The notes: generated by a model not told the origin, from the letters alone. Positions 1-6,662 are shown, counted from the first letter of the stretch. The stretch is 9,654 nt of DNA from Atribacteria bacterium SCGC AAA255-G05 (GCA_000405605.1 ASPA01000045.1:6957-16610); one strand, 5' to 3'. Translations and numbers: made by a program.

Positions 1-1671
1 GTTAACTGCTCGCTTTAAGGTTGAGATTCTTTCTCCTACTTTTAGAAATTCCTCTAAGCTCCAATCCCAACCGGTAACGGCATTAAGAGAATTTAGCATA
101 TCAGTTATTCCAAAGCCACCAAACATCATAAAATTACACATAGTTACTGCATCTTGTAAGGCACTTAAATCATGGAATTTAGCGGCTACAAAGTCTTTCC
201 CTTCCATGGAAAATCTATCCGGGGCTTCCGTAATCCCCATTTCAGGGTGTAACAGACCACAGGCTGCTTTATAGCAAAGTCCGTGGGTATGACAGGCTCC
301 TCGAGAAGAGGTGGCATAACTAACTGCCAGGGAAAAGAAGGCCCTGGGATCATGGGCGGGGAAGTCCATCCCTTTGACATGAACCGCGAGCTCTGGAGCA
401 TTACCTCCGATCTTCCGGGCTGCCCTCACGATCCCCTCAGCAAAGAGTTCGCCTAGTTTTTCCCTTTCACCAAGCTGACGAACTATTTCGATGACCTGGT
501 CACCATCACCCCAAGTAAGTTCTTGACCAAAAGTATCTTTCTTAGTTAAGAGACCTTTTTCGTAACATTTTGTGGCAAAGGCGGCAAAAGCACCAGCGGA
601 GATAGAATCCAAGCCGTAAAGGTTACACAGCTCGTTTGCTTTGGCAACAGCTTTCAAATCATCAACCAGATTACAAGAGCCTAACATCCCTAATGCTTCA
701 TATTGAGGGCCGACACCTTCCATGGCAAATTTCTGGGGTTCATCTATATGTATATAACGGTGGCAACGAATGGGACAATTCCTACAAGCTATTTTAGCAC
801 ATTCAGAAATATTAACCTTTAAGGCTTCAGAATAATAGGGATAGCTTAATTTTTCTGCTCCTTTAACCCAAACACCACCAGCATCTCCTGACCAATATTT
901 AATAGGAAGGTCACCTAATTCTTCGGTGGGGGTTACTTCACAAGTAGTACCGCCTTTTAGAAAGGCTTCTGGTGCAGTCTTTCTGATTCTTTCATTTAAC
1001 TCCCTGGCCAGGGATAGGGCTTTTTCTGGATCGGCAACTTCTGGTTTCTTAGTACCTTTAACGGCTACGGCTTTAAGATTTTTTGCTCCCATTACCGCCC
1101 CCAGGCCACCTCGACCGGCATAACTATCTTTATCTACTGCAATACAGGCGATAGCCACTAATTTTTCTCCGGCTACGCCTATATCGGCAACACTGGCTTT
1201 GGGTTCATCCAGTTCTTCCCGGATGAGATCAACGGTCACTTCGGTATCTTTACCCCAGAGGGCAGAGGCATCCTTGATCTCAACCTTGCCGTCATTGATC
1301 CAGAGGTAGACCGGCTTTTTGGCTTTTCCCTGGATAATTAGACTATCATAACCAGTTTTTTTCAACATCGGTCCCATATTTCCCCCGGCTACAGCGTAAC
1401 AAATTGCCCCGGTTAAGGGAGATCTGGATACAACTACCCATTTACCGCTTCCCGGAACCGCACTGGCTTGAAAAGGCCCTACTCCAAAGATAAGTCTATT
1501 TTCCGGATCAAGTGCCCCTACTTCTGGTCCTACTTCTTTTAATAGAATATCGGCAGCAAATCCCACACCGCCAATATATTTTTTACGATATTCTTCTGAT
1601 ATCTTATCTTCACTGATTAGACCAGTGGTTAGATCGACTCTTAATATTTTTCCCCAATATCCATTTGGCAT
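1..1671 (-). CDS. aor: Tungsten-type aldehyde:ferredoxin oxidoreductase, 3' end outside the window
   Basis: Oxidises aldehydes to carboxylic acids and passes the electrons to ferredoxin, using a bis-pterin tungsten (or molybdenum) cofactor and one [4Fe-4S] cluster in the cytoplasm. The frame is open from ATG at 1671 to the window edge: 557 residues, so probably some 50-80 C-terminal residues are missing compared with the usual 600-640. The N-terminal domain starts MPNGYWGKILRVDL. A pterin-binding stretch RGGLGAVMGAKNL lies at 187-199. Cluster ligands are C296, C299, C303 (CRNCPIRC) and C512, matching the C-x2-C-x3-C plus distant Cys pattern of AOR. The two pterin motifs of the DxxGL(C/D) type are read as NLYGLD (350-355) and DAVTMC (507-512). 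The DPRAFF...RGACHTHG segment is also typical. AGGAGG sits 8 nt before the start. The gene is visibly more GC-rich than its neighbours and follows a likely Moco/Tuco riboswitch. Which aldehyde it prefers cannot be told. Confidence 0.95.
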   Translation of the reverse strand, partial: MPNGYWGKILRVDLTTGLISEDKISEEYRKKYIGGVGFAADILLKEVGPEVGALDPENRLIFGVGPFQASAVPGSGKWVVVSRSPLTGAICYAVAGGNMGPMLKKTGYDSLIIQGKAKKPVYLWINDGKVEIKDASALWGKDTEVTVDLIREELDEPKASVADIGVAGEKLVAIACIAVDKDSYAGRGGLGAVMGAKNLKAVAVKGTKKPEVADPEKALSLARELNERIRKTAPEAFLKGGTTCEVTPTEELGDLPIKYWSGDAGGVWVKGAEKLSYPYYSEALKVNISECAKIACRNCPIRCHRYIHIDEPQKFAMEGVGPQYEALGMLGSCNLVDDLKAVAKANELCNLYGLDSISAGAFAAFATKCYEKGLLTKKDTFGQELTWGDGDQVIEIVRQLGEREKLGELFAEGIVRAARKIGGNAPELAVHVKGMDFPAHDPRAFFSLAVSYATSSRGACHTHGLCYKAACGLLHPEMGITEAPDRFSMEGKDFVAAKFHDLSALQDAVTMCNFMMFGGFGITDMLNSLNAVTGWDWSLEEFLKVGERISTLKRAVN

Positions 1672-1679
1672 AAATTGTT

Positions 1680-1688
1680 CCTCCTTTT
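1680..1688 (-). promoter_or_regulatory. Ribosome-binding site of the AOR gene
   Basis: Minus-strand AAAAGGAGG ends 8 nt before the ATG at 1671, a near-perfect Shine-Dalgarno sequence that fixes the start. A second, nearly identical AAAGGAGG lies upstream at 1748-1741 but has no start codon at a usable distance. A CCTCC inside the riboswitch-like fold (1794-1790) is complementary to both. Confidence 0.85.
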
Positions 1689-1768
1689 ATTTAAAATCAT
1701 TTTTTTAAAGTATTTGCAAAATTTAAAATAGTGAACTGCCCCTCCTTTCTCTTTTGTACATTTCATTT

Positions 1769-1877
1769 TGCCTCTCCTTTCCAAACATGGGAGGAATAAT
1801 CGTTTCCTTTTGTTCCCTATCGGTCAATAGGCCATGGATAGTAACTTTAGGCCGATTGACTCGGAGATTTCCAGGCA
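1769..1877 (-). promoter_or_regulatory. Moco/Tuco-type riboswitch aptamer in the AOR leader
   Basis: Proposed cofactor-sensing RNA controlling the AOR gene. Seen on the minus strand: a closing stem of UGCC (1877-1874) with GGCA (1772-1769), plus UCUCC (1867-1863) with GGAGA (1777-1773); a long internal arm GUCAAU-C-GGCC (1860-1850) with GGCC-U-AUUGAC (1833-1823); and a second arm GGG (1817-1815) plus AGGAA (1808-1804) with UUCCU (1796-1792) plus CCC (1791-1789). The 3' part reads CCUCCC, 5 nt, then UGGAAAGG and the closing strand, which matches from memory the 3' part of the E. coli moaA Moco RNA. GUCAA directly follows the closing stem in both. The class is known to precede molybdenum and tungsten cofactor genes and enzymes. 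The middle of the fold differs from the E. coli RNA and no covariance search was possible, so the exact subclass (Moco or Tuco) is inference. Confidence 0.75.
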
Positions 1878-1885
1878 TATATTTG

Positions 1886-1909
1886 CCGGTATTAAATTCG
1901 TTAAACCGG
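1886..1909. repeat. Inverted repeat just upstream of the riboswitch
   Basis: CCGGT (1886-1890) and ACCGG (1905-1909) are perfect inverted copies separated by an AT-only-like 14-nt spacer and end 8 nt before the first paired base of the aptamer. On the minus strand the spacer contains TTTAAT, a poor -10-like hexamer without a clear -35. It could be an operator over the promoter or an extra RNA hairpin. Short arms mean chance is possible. Confidence 0.3.
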
Positions 1910-2072
1910 AATTAAGAAAACTTCTTCATCTTCTTTTTACAGAAGTTAAAAAATCTTCCTATTAGTTTAATCTGTAAATCAAAGCGGATAGCACTTCTGT
2001 ATTCCTCTGAATAAAGTACTCAATTGCTTCTATAAAGGGAAAAGTCATGTTACACATCTTTAAATACTGATA

Positions 2073-2870
2073 TTATTTAAACAAATTCCGAATCAATTTA
2101 GCATTTTCTTTTATCCACTGATGAATAATAATTACATCACTGGGTAGATGAAAATCCCTTACTCCAAGCTCAATATATTTTTTAATATCTTCAGGTTTAT
2201 AATTAATGGGTCCAATTTCTACTCGAGGTCTAATCCCCATTTTGATTGCTGTTTTAATCGTTTTCAATTCAGCTTCTTTTACTTTGGAATGAGTCCATTG
2301 CCCGGGCAATCCTACACTTAAAGCATAATCACACGGACCAAATTGCACCATATCAATTCCTTTTAATGATAAAATTTCTTCAAGGTTCTCAACACAACTT
2401 CTTTTTTCTACCATAATAGCAATAACCGCTTCGTCCATGGCTCTCACATAATCCTCGTTCCCGCAATCCAAAACGTAACCAACATTACGCCTCATATGGC
2501 AACCATTAATTCCTTTATGCATGGGAGTTTCTGGCTTGACGATCTTTATACACCTTTTAGCATCTTCAACAGTTCGTATATCGGTAAACAAAATATTTTG
2601 TATTCCTGAACCAAGGGCCCTTTGGGCTAAAAACCCATTCGGCTCTTGATCAACTTTAAACATACTAGATATATCATACAACTCAGTAGCGCGACCAATA
2701 TTTTCCAAATCATGTAAATCCCAGGGGGAATATTCGCCGACAAATTCAATATAATCAATAACTCCGGTATTCCCAATCACTTCTACAAATCCTGGCCAAA
2801 CTGCCAGCATCCTCGCTCCAACCGAAGTCCCTCCTGATTTGATAATTTCTCTCAACTTATTTTTTCGCAT
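2073..2870 (-). CDS. Divergent HpcH/HpaI aldolase-family protein
   Basis: A 265-residue protein of the HpcH/HpaI (phosphoenolpyruvate-mutase-like TIM barrel) family, normally metal-dependent class II aldolases that cleave 2-keto-3-deoxy or 4-hydroxy-2-oxo acids to pyruvate and an aldehyde. The family's second half is clear: NLEEILSLKGIDMVQFGPCDY with metal-ligand candidates E155 and D181, then SVGLPGQW. The catalytic positions differ from the canonical paralogue at 6663-7442: the D-T-E-H motif reads V44-G-E46-Y47 (His to Tyr), the Arg of FVRV is K72 (FKV), and the Gln of QxE is M153. The frame is intact and the rest well formed, so it looks like a functional subfamily with another reaction or substrate rather than a decaying gene. 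AAGGGAG precedes the ATG. It is separated from dctM by an IS remnant, whose end hairpin lies in its leader. Exact function unknown. Confidence 0.85.
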   Translation of the reverse strand: MRKNKLREIIKSGGTSVGARMLAVWPGFVEVIGNTGVIDYIEFVGEYSPWDLHDLENIGRATELYDISSMFKVDQEPNGFLAQRALGSGIQNILFTDIRTVEDAKRCIKIVKPETPMHKGINGCHMRRNVGYVLDCGNEDYVRAMDEAVIAIMVEKRSCVENLEEILSLKGIDMVQFGPCDYALSVGLPGQWTHSKVKEAELKTIKTAIKMGIRPRVEIGPINYKPEDIKKYIELGVRDFHLPSDVIIIHQWIKENAKLIRNLFK

Positions 2871-2904
2871 TTTAAATTCTCCCTTTTTTTATTAAAATCG
2901 ATTC

Positions 2905-2924
2905 CCACGTCTTTACAGGCGTGG
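2905..2924 (-). repeat. Right-end hairpin of the IS200-like remnant
   Basis: CCACGTC (2905-2911) pairs with GGCGTGG (2918-2924) around the loop TTTACA, seven base pairs with one G-T wobble. It shares loop and design with the hairpin at 3351-3372, as expected for the two ends of an IS200/IS605 element. It sits 6 nt after the old tnpA stop and about 35 nt before the ATG of the aldolase-family gene at 2870, so it lies in that gene's leader. Confidence 0.75.
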
Positions 2925-2929
2925 TACAT

Positions 2930-3301
2930 TCAAAACTCAATCTTTGCTTGTCCTGTTTCTTCCTCTTCTTGTGATTGGACGTATCTTCGGATTACTTCTT
3001 CGTTTATTCCTACCGTAGAGACAAAGTATCCTTTACCTCAAACGCCCTTTCTATCCCAATACACTTTTTTTAAGAAAACAAACTTCCTGCTTAGAGATCT
3101 ACTGGTATTCTTTTTGATGGTTTCCACTACTTTGCTGATTGCATACTTTGGAGGAATGACCATATACACCTGATTTCCTGAAGCTTTATTTTCAGATAAC
3201 TTTTTACGCCGGTGACCAGAATCTTCCTCCGATAGCGTGTGACCCAAACAATATGATATTTTAGTTTTATATTCGGTATGAGCCGCTTTATATCACTTCA
3301 T
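2930..3301 (-). pseudogene. Broken IS200/IS605 TnpA (Y1 HUH) transposase
   Basis: Single-strand transposase, inactivated several times. Read on the minus strand from ATG at 3301: an N-terminal piece with a stop at codon 3, then YKAAHTEYKTK; a frameshift near 3260; then YHIVWVTRYRRKIL...KLQEIR (3258-3169), the classic IS200 N-terminus; then a second frameshift with loss of roughly 20 residues; then GNQVYMVIPPKYAISKVV (from 3178), the conserved centre; an in-frame TGA at 3038-3040 in place of the expected Trp; and a C-terminus GKGYFVSTVG...EEVIRRYVQSQ ending at a TGA at 2930-2932. The HUH metal motif, normally D-H-V-H, reads N-Q-V-Y, so both His are lost. The likely nucleophile Tyr (in RRYVQSQ) survives but only after the stop. 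The family is recognised from these motifs. A 69-codon open stretch inside it (3247-3038) should not be annotated as a gene. Confidence 0.88.
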
Positions 3302-3350
3302 GCATCCATCATAGCAAAGTACGAACGGAAGAAACAGGAAAAAGCTCTCA

Positions 3351-3372
3351 TCCCCGCCTTTACAGGTGGGGA
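3351..3372 (-). repeat. Left-end hairpin of the IS200-like remnant
   Basis: TCCCCGCC (3351-3358) pairs with GGTGGGGA (3365-3372) around TTTACA, eight base pairs with one G-T wobble. It lies about 50 nt before the tnpA start. Being stable and located beyond dctM, it might also stall or protect the TRAP transcript, but no U-run follows it on the minus strand. Confidence 0.75.
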
Positions 3373-3513
3373 TTTCCCGCTAGATTAAATGAAGCTTTTA
3401 TTTCATAAATAAATTTCTTAATTTAATTGTACTAATTTCGATTTGTATTTACACTTCCACTTAACGTAAAATGGTCGTGCATATATTTTTTTTAAACTAT
3501 CCTTTTTATAATT

Positions 3514-4809
3514 TTAGGGCATTAATAAATTAGGTAACCAAAGAACCAAACCAGGCCATAAAGTGACAATGGCCAAAACTATAAAATTAGACATTAAATA
3601 AGGTACGGAATCCATAAATACTTCTTCGACACTACACTTTGCTATATTTGAGCAAATATATAAGCAATTACCAACGGGTGGCGTTACCAGTGCAATTGCT
3701 TGATTGACAACCACTATAATACCAAAATGAACGGGATCAATCCCCAGCCGTACAATAATAGGAAGGAATATTGGTGTTAAAATTAATATATTGGGAGCAA
3801 TGTCTGAAAAAGTGCCTACAATTAATAGTATAATATTAATGATTAACAAAATGACCAACGGGTTATTAGAAATTCCAAGTAAAGTTACCGCCATTTTTTG
3901 AGGAAGTTGTCCATATGCTAAATTCCAGCCTAAAAAAGTAGCAGCAACAACAATCAACATAACGACAGCTGTTGATACAACTGTCTCTTTAATTGCAGAG
4001 TATATAGCGCTTAACTTTAGTTCCCTGTATATAAAAAAACCTAAAATAAAAGCATATACGACTGCTAACGCTGCCGCTTCGGTAGCCGTTACCACTCCTC
4101 CGACAATTCCTCCAATAATAATTAAAGGCATGGTTAAGGCCAAAAGACCGTCCTTTAAGCCAATCAATAATTCTTTAATAGAAGGTAAATTATCTCTCTC
4201 TTTTCCGTACCCCTTACGAGCAGAAATAACTGCAGTAATTCCCATCATAATTAAACCGATTAAAATACCGGGAATTGCTCCTGCCAAAAAAAGTTTTCCT
4301 ATTGAGGTCTCTGAAGCCAGTGCATAGAGTATCATGGGGATACTTGGGGGAATAACAATTCCAATAGTAGAAGAGGTTGCAGTAATTGCTGCACTCACAC
4401 CTTTTGGATATTTTTTCTTAATCATTTCTGGTATTAAGATACAGCCAATAGATGCAGTATCGGCAACAGAAGAACCTGAAATTCCTCCAAAAATCATACT
4501 GGCCAAAATATTAACATGTCCAAGGGCACCCTGAAATGACCCTAACAATATTAAACAAAAATCCAGTATTCTTTTTGTAATTCCTCCTTCTCTCATTAGG
4601 ATCCCTGCAAAAATAAAAAATGGAATAGCAGTTAAAAGAAATGAATCTGCACCTGAAATCATTCTTAATGTAGCCATTGAGGAAGGTAAATCCTGTACAA
4701 ATAAAGCAAAACTAGAACTTATCAAAATTGCAAAACCAATGGGAACTCCTATCACCAAAAAGAAGGCCATCAGACCTAACAACAGTGACATCACTGCTCC
4801 TGGATTCAT
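3514..4809 (-). CDS. dctM: TRAP transporter large permease DctM
   Basis: Main membrane subunit of a tripartite ATP-independent periplasmic transporter, which uses an ion gradient to import a carboxylate delivered by the binding protein. 431 residues, the usual size, almost entirely hydrophobic with about a dozen membrane segments. Family landmarks: LTAIPFFIFAGILMREGGIT (about 59-78), ASMIFGGISGSSVADTASIG (about 103-122), the IPPSIPMILYALASE stretch near 150-165, GGVVTATEAAALAVVYAF (about 237-254) and a C-terminal VTPPVGNCLY motif. GAGGAG precedes the ATG. It is the last gene of dctP-dctQ-dctM. The 178-nt AT-rich gap after dctQ is longer than usual, since these two genes often touch or overlap, but no promoter or terminator is clear there. 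Substrate cannot be told from this subunit. Confidence 0.96.
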   Translation of the reverse strand: MNPGAVMSLLLGLMAFFLVIGVPIGFAILISSSFALFVQDLPSSMATLRMISGADSFLLTAIPFFIFAGILMREGGITKRILDFCLILLGSFQGALGHVNILASMIFGGISGSSVADTASIGCILIPEMIKKKYPKGVSAAITATSSTIGIVIPPSIPMILYALASETSIGKLFLAGAIPGILIGLIMMGITAVISARKGYGKERDNLPSIKELLIGLKDGLLALTMPLIIIGGIVGGVVTATEAAALAVVYAFILGFFIYRELKLSAIYSAIKETVVSTAVVMLIVVAATFLGWNLAYGQLPQKMAVTLLGISNNPLVILLIINIILLIVGTFSDIAPNILILTPIFLPIIVRLGIDPVHFGIIVVVNQAIALVTPPVGNCLYICSNIAKCSVEEVFMDSVPYLMSNFIVLAIVTLWPGLVLWLPNLLMP

Positions 4810-4980
4810 TAATTTTCTCCTCTCATTCTAATTAAGTATTTTTATAGAAATAAATCTAATTCTAACAGCATAATTACTATACACACATTTAACTAATTAG
4901 TAGATTAGACGTTATTGAATAATTACTTATTTACATTTAAAGCAATTTTTTTAAAGAATTATAAATATTATTCTTCCTTA

Positions 4981-5010
4981 TATCTCTTTATATCTCTTTA
5001 TATCTCTTTA
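4981..5010. repeat. Three tandem copies of a 10-bp unit over the dctQ stop codon
   Basis: TATCTCTTTA occurs three times without a mismatch. On the minus strand it encodes the last residues of DctQ (IKRYKEI) and contains the stop codon. Because TAA arises at the junction into the third copy, gaining a unit or losing one would leave the protein end unchanged; losing two would alter it. Confidence 0.9.
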
Positions 5011-5458
5011 TAAATCTTTCTATAATTTCAATAGTTAACAGAACAAAGCTAATGATAACTGCAAAATACACATATTTCATTGGAAGTTTTAATCCGGGAG
5101 AAAGTGTTCTACCAAGGCGGCCATTAATCATATAAAGCGTTGAGTTTCCAATATATAGCATGGTAATTAAAATGAGTAAATCGCTAAAAATTAATACCAA
5201 ATACTTTAATCTTTTTGAAAAAAAAGATGCAAAATATTCTATTTTTACATGGGCCTTCTCCCGAAAAGCAATTGGAATACCTAAAAAGACCATATATATG
5301 AATAAATATCTCGTCAATTCATCTACCCAACGAAAAGAAAATGAAAAAAAATATCTTAACAAAACTGACATTATTACTATAATACACATTGCAAAAAAGG
5401 ATGAAATGGCAAATAAATCATTTAAATTATTTAGCCAATAATCAAACTTATTTTTCAT
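4988..5458 (-). CDS. dctQ: TRAP transporter small permease DctQ
   Basis: Small membrane subunit of the TRAP transporter, partner of DctM. 156 residues with four predicted membrane helices (roughly 13-35, 48-65, 85-105, 127-146). Family marks are the LLRYFF...WVDELTRYLFIYMVFLG segment (about 33-60), an AHVKIEY motif after helix 2 (the family's H-x-x-I/V-D/E) and the K-L-P-M-K-Y-V-Y entry into the last helix. AAAGGAG lies before the ATG at 5458. It sits 109 nt after dctP and 178 nt before dctM. The coding sequence is the most AT-rich in the window and ends in a 10-bp tandem repeat. Confidence 0.93.
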   Translation of the reverse strand: MKNKFDYWLNNLNDLFAISSFFAMCIIVIMSVLLRYFFSFSFRWVDELTRYLFIYMVFLGIPIAFREKAHVKIEYFASFFSKRLKYLVLIFSDLLILITMLYIGNSTLYMINGRLGRTLSPGLKLPMKYVYFAVIISFVLLTIEIIERFIKRYKEI

Positions 5459-5567
5459 ACCATAATCTCCTTTAGTCTTCGTTTGTGGTAATTAATTATA
5501 AAATGAACTCATTTAAATAAGGCAGGGAATAAATTTAGTTTCATCTTATAATTTAAAAATTAATTTT

Positions 5568-6554
5568 CTAGTTATTTTGAATTAATTCTATCAAAGTTTG
5601 AGTTGATGCTCCTGCTTTAATAAAGTAATCATATACTGGTTGAGCCATATCAATAAAAGCCTGTCTTTCAGCATCATTTAGTACATAAATCTCCATACCT
5701 TCCGCTATACACTTTTGCTTGTATGCTTCATCTGAAGATTCTGTAATATAATTAGTATACATTGTAGCCACTTTGGCTGCTTCACTTATCATCCTTTGAT
5801 CTTCTGCTGATAAGCCTTCCCACCAATCTAAACCAGCACAAAACGGACCTGGCATATATATGTAATTTATAGCGGTGGCATATTTCTGAACCTCATACAT
5901 TTTTTCAGAAACAATATTTACCCAAGGATTTTCCTGTCCATCCACAACTCCGGTTTTTAAAGCCATATATAATTCAGAATAAGCTATGGGAGTAGCACTG
6001 GCGCCAAAAGCCTGCATGGTCTGAAGAATATTTTCTAACGGAGGTGTTCTCATTTTCAATCCCTTTAAATCAGCTGGTGATTTAATAGGTCGGGTATTAT
6101 TAGTTATTTGTCTGAATCCAGAGTGTGCCCATCCCAATAATTTTAATCCATTCTTCTCAGTAAAGGATGCAAGGTAATCGCCTACCGGACCACTTAGCAC
6201 TCTATTAACTTGTGCATAATCTTTAAACATAAAGGGTAATGCCGGAGTGTAAAGTTCCATCCCCATTGATTCAAAACGTCCAAACATAACACCTTGCATT
6301 GTGCCAAGTTTGCACATTTCAGCCATTTCAGCTTCGCTTCCTAATTGAGAATTTGGGAATATTTCTACCTTGAATTTTCCGTCCGATTGTTTCTCTAAAA
6401 GTTCTTTAAATACTTCAAACCCTAAATGTACCGGATGTGTAATACTATGACCATGACCGACCTTTATCGTTTGAACCGCAAAAGCTGACTGCGTACCAAA
6501 TACCATAAAAATTGCTAAAGTTAACACGAGCATTATAACCGTTATTTTCTTCAT
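5568..6554 (-). CDS. dctP: TRAP transporter substrate-binding protein DctP
   Basis: Exported receptor that captures the substrate and hands it to DctQM. 328 residues, normal for the family. Residues 1-26 form a signal peptide (MKK, hydrophobic core, then QSAFA) with a likely cleavage after A26; no lipobox cysteine is present, so it should be a free periplasmic protein. The mature part starts QTIKVGHGHSITHPVH. Substrate-binding candidates by comparison with the sialate receptor SiaP are R148 (GFRQI), R169 (KMRTPP, the Arg that usually clamps the carboxylate) and N209 in VDGQENP, at the expected spacing. PIKSPADLKGLKMR is a family hallmark. A strong AAAGGAGG precedes the ATG. It follows the canonical aldolase gene by 108 nt. 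The ligand is probably an organic acid from the conserved Arg and from the neighbouring genes, but its identity is unknown. Confidence 0.95.
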   Translation of the reverse strand: MKKITVIMLVLTLAIFMVFGTQSAFAVQTIKVGHGHSITHPVHLGFEVFKELLEKQSDGKFKVEIFPNSQLGSEAEMAEMCKLGTMQGVMFGRFESMGMELYTPALPFMFKDYAQVNRVLSGPVGDYLASFTEKNGLKLLGWAHSGFRQITNNTRPIKSPADLKGLKMRTPPLENILQTMQAFGASATPIAYSELYMALKTGVVDGQENPWVNIVSEKMYEVQKYATAINYIYMPGPFCAGLDWWEGLSAEDQRMISEAAKVATMYTNYITESSDEAYKQKCIAEGMEIYVLNDAERQAFIDMAQPVYDYFIKAGASTQTLIELIQNN

Positions 6555-6624
6555 GTTTTTCCTCCTTTAAATTTGATTTACTCCCTGCCTTTTAATTAAC
6601 TAAATTAACTTTTATATATCATAA

Positions 6625-6648
6625 TTTTAATTCAATTTTAAATTAAAA
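6625..6648. repeat. AT-only inverted repeat upstream of dctP
   Basis: TTTTAATT (6625-6632) and AATTAAAA (6641-6648) are inverted copies with an 8-nt spacer in the 108-nt gap before dctP. There is no GC stem and no U-run after it, so a terminator is unlikely. It may be an operator or merely the result of AT-rich sequence. Confidence 0.25.
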
Positions 6649-6662
6649 ACAAATAAAGAATT

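Larger units (their letters stand above)
1672..2072 (-). other. Gene-less 401-nt stretch before the AOR gene (leader and upstream region)
   Basis: Holds the AOR ribosome-binding site, an 80-nt presumed expression platform (1768-1689), the riboswitch-like RNA (1877-1769) and an upstream part (2072-1878) where the promoter should lie. In the platform, GCAAAAT (1771-1765, overlapping the 3' closing strand of the aptamer) is fully complementary to AUUUUGC (1722-1716), a possible alternative pairing. No intrinsic terminator with a U-run is seen, so control is more likely translational. In the upstream part a weak inverted repeat AACTTCT/AGAAGTT (1919-1925 with 1941-1947) could end the transcript of the preceding aldolase gene. 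Reading frames here are short and lack ribosome-binding sites; none is called as a gene. Confidence 0.6.
2895..3380 (-). mobile_element. Decayed IS200/IS605-family insertion sequence
   Basis: A remnant of about 480 nt with a broken Y1-type transposase gene flanked by two subterminal hairpins with the same orientation and the same six-base loop (TGTAAA on the minus strand), the layout of IS200/IS605 ends. Outer borders are approximate because these elements leave no terminal inverted repeats or target duplications. No tnpB is visible. The 140 nt between the element and the dctM stop (3373-3513) are AT-rich; only a weak hairpin without a U-run is visible there. Confidence 0.8.

Noticed and set aside
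926..1123. Plus-strand open frame inside the AOR gene, and similar ones at 4130-4327, 4334-4534, 5160-5441 and 7057-7317
   Set aside because: They lie opposite strongly supported genes and show no family features of their own.
1730..1910. A 51-codon frame starting MPGNLRVNRP in the AOR leader, minus strand
   Set aside because: It has no ribosome-binding site and coincides with the riboswitch-like RNA, whose base pairing explains the sequence better.
1919..1947. AACTTCT/AGAAGTT inverted repeat as a terminator for the divergent aldolase gene
   Set aside because: The stem is AT-rich, the loop is 15 nt and only a short interrupted U-run follows on the minus strand; too weak to call.
1960..2055. 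A 28-codon frame MTFPFIEAIEYF on the minus strand after the aldolase-family gene
   Set aside because: No ribosome-binding site and no recognisable family; this length is expected by chance.
3038..3247. A 69-codon open frame that could be taken for a small protein
   Set aside because: It is the middle of the decayed IS200-type transposase: its second half reads IPPKYAISKVV while its first half is an out-of-frame reading of the true N-terminal segment.
2951..3339. A 13-bp inverted repeat, TCCTGTTTCTTCC (2951-2963) and GGAAGAAACAGGA (3327-3339), inside the IS remnant
   Set aside because: One arm is coding for the transposase C-terminus and the two end hairpins already define the element ends; with no further homology on either side, chance or an old rearrangement cannot be told apart.
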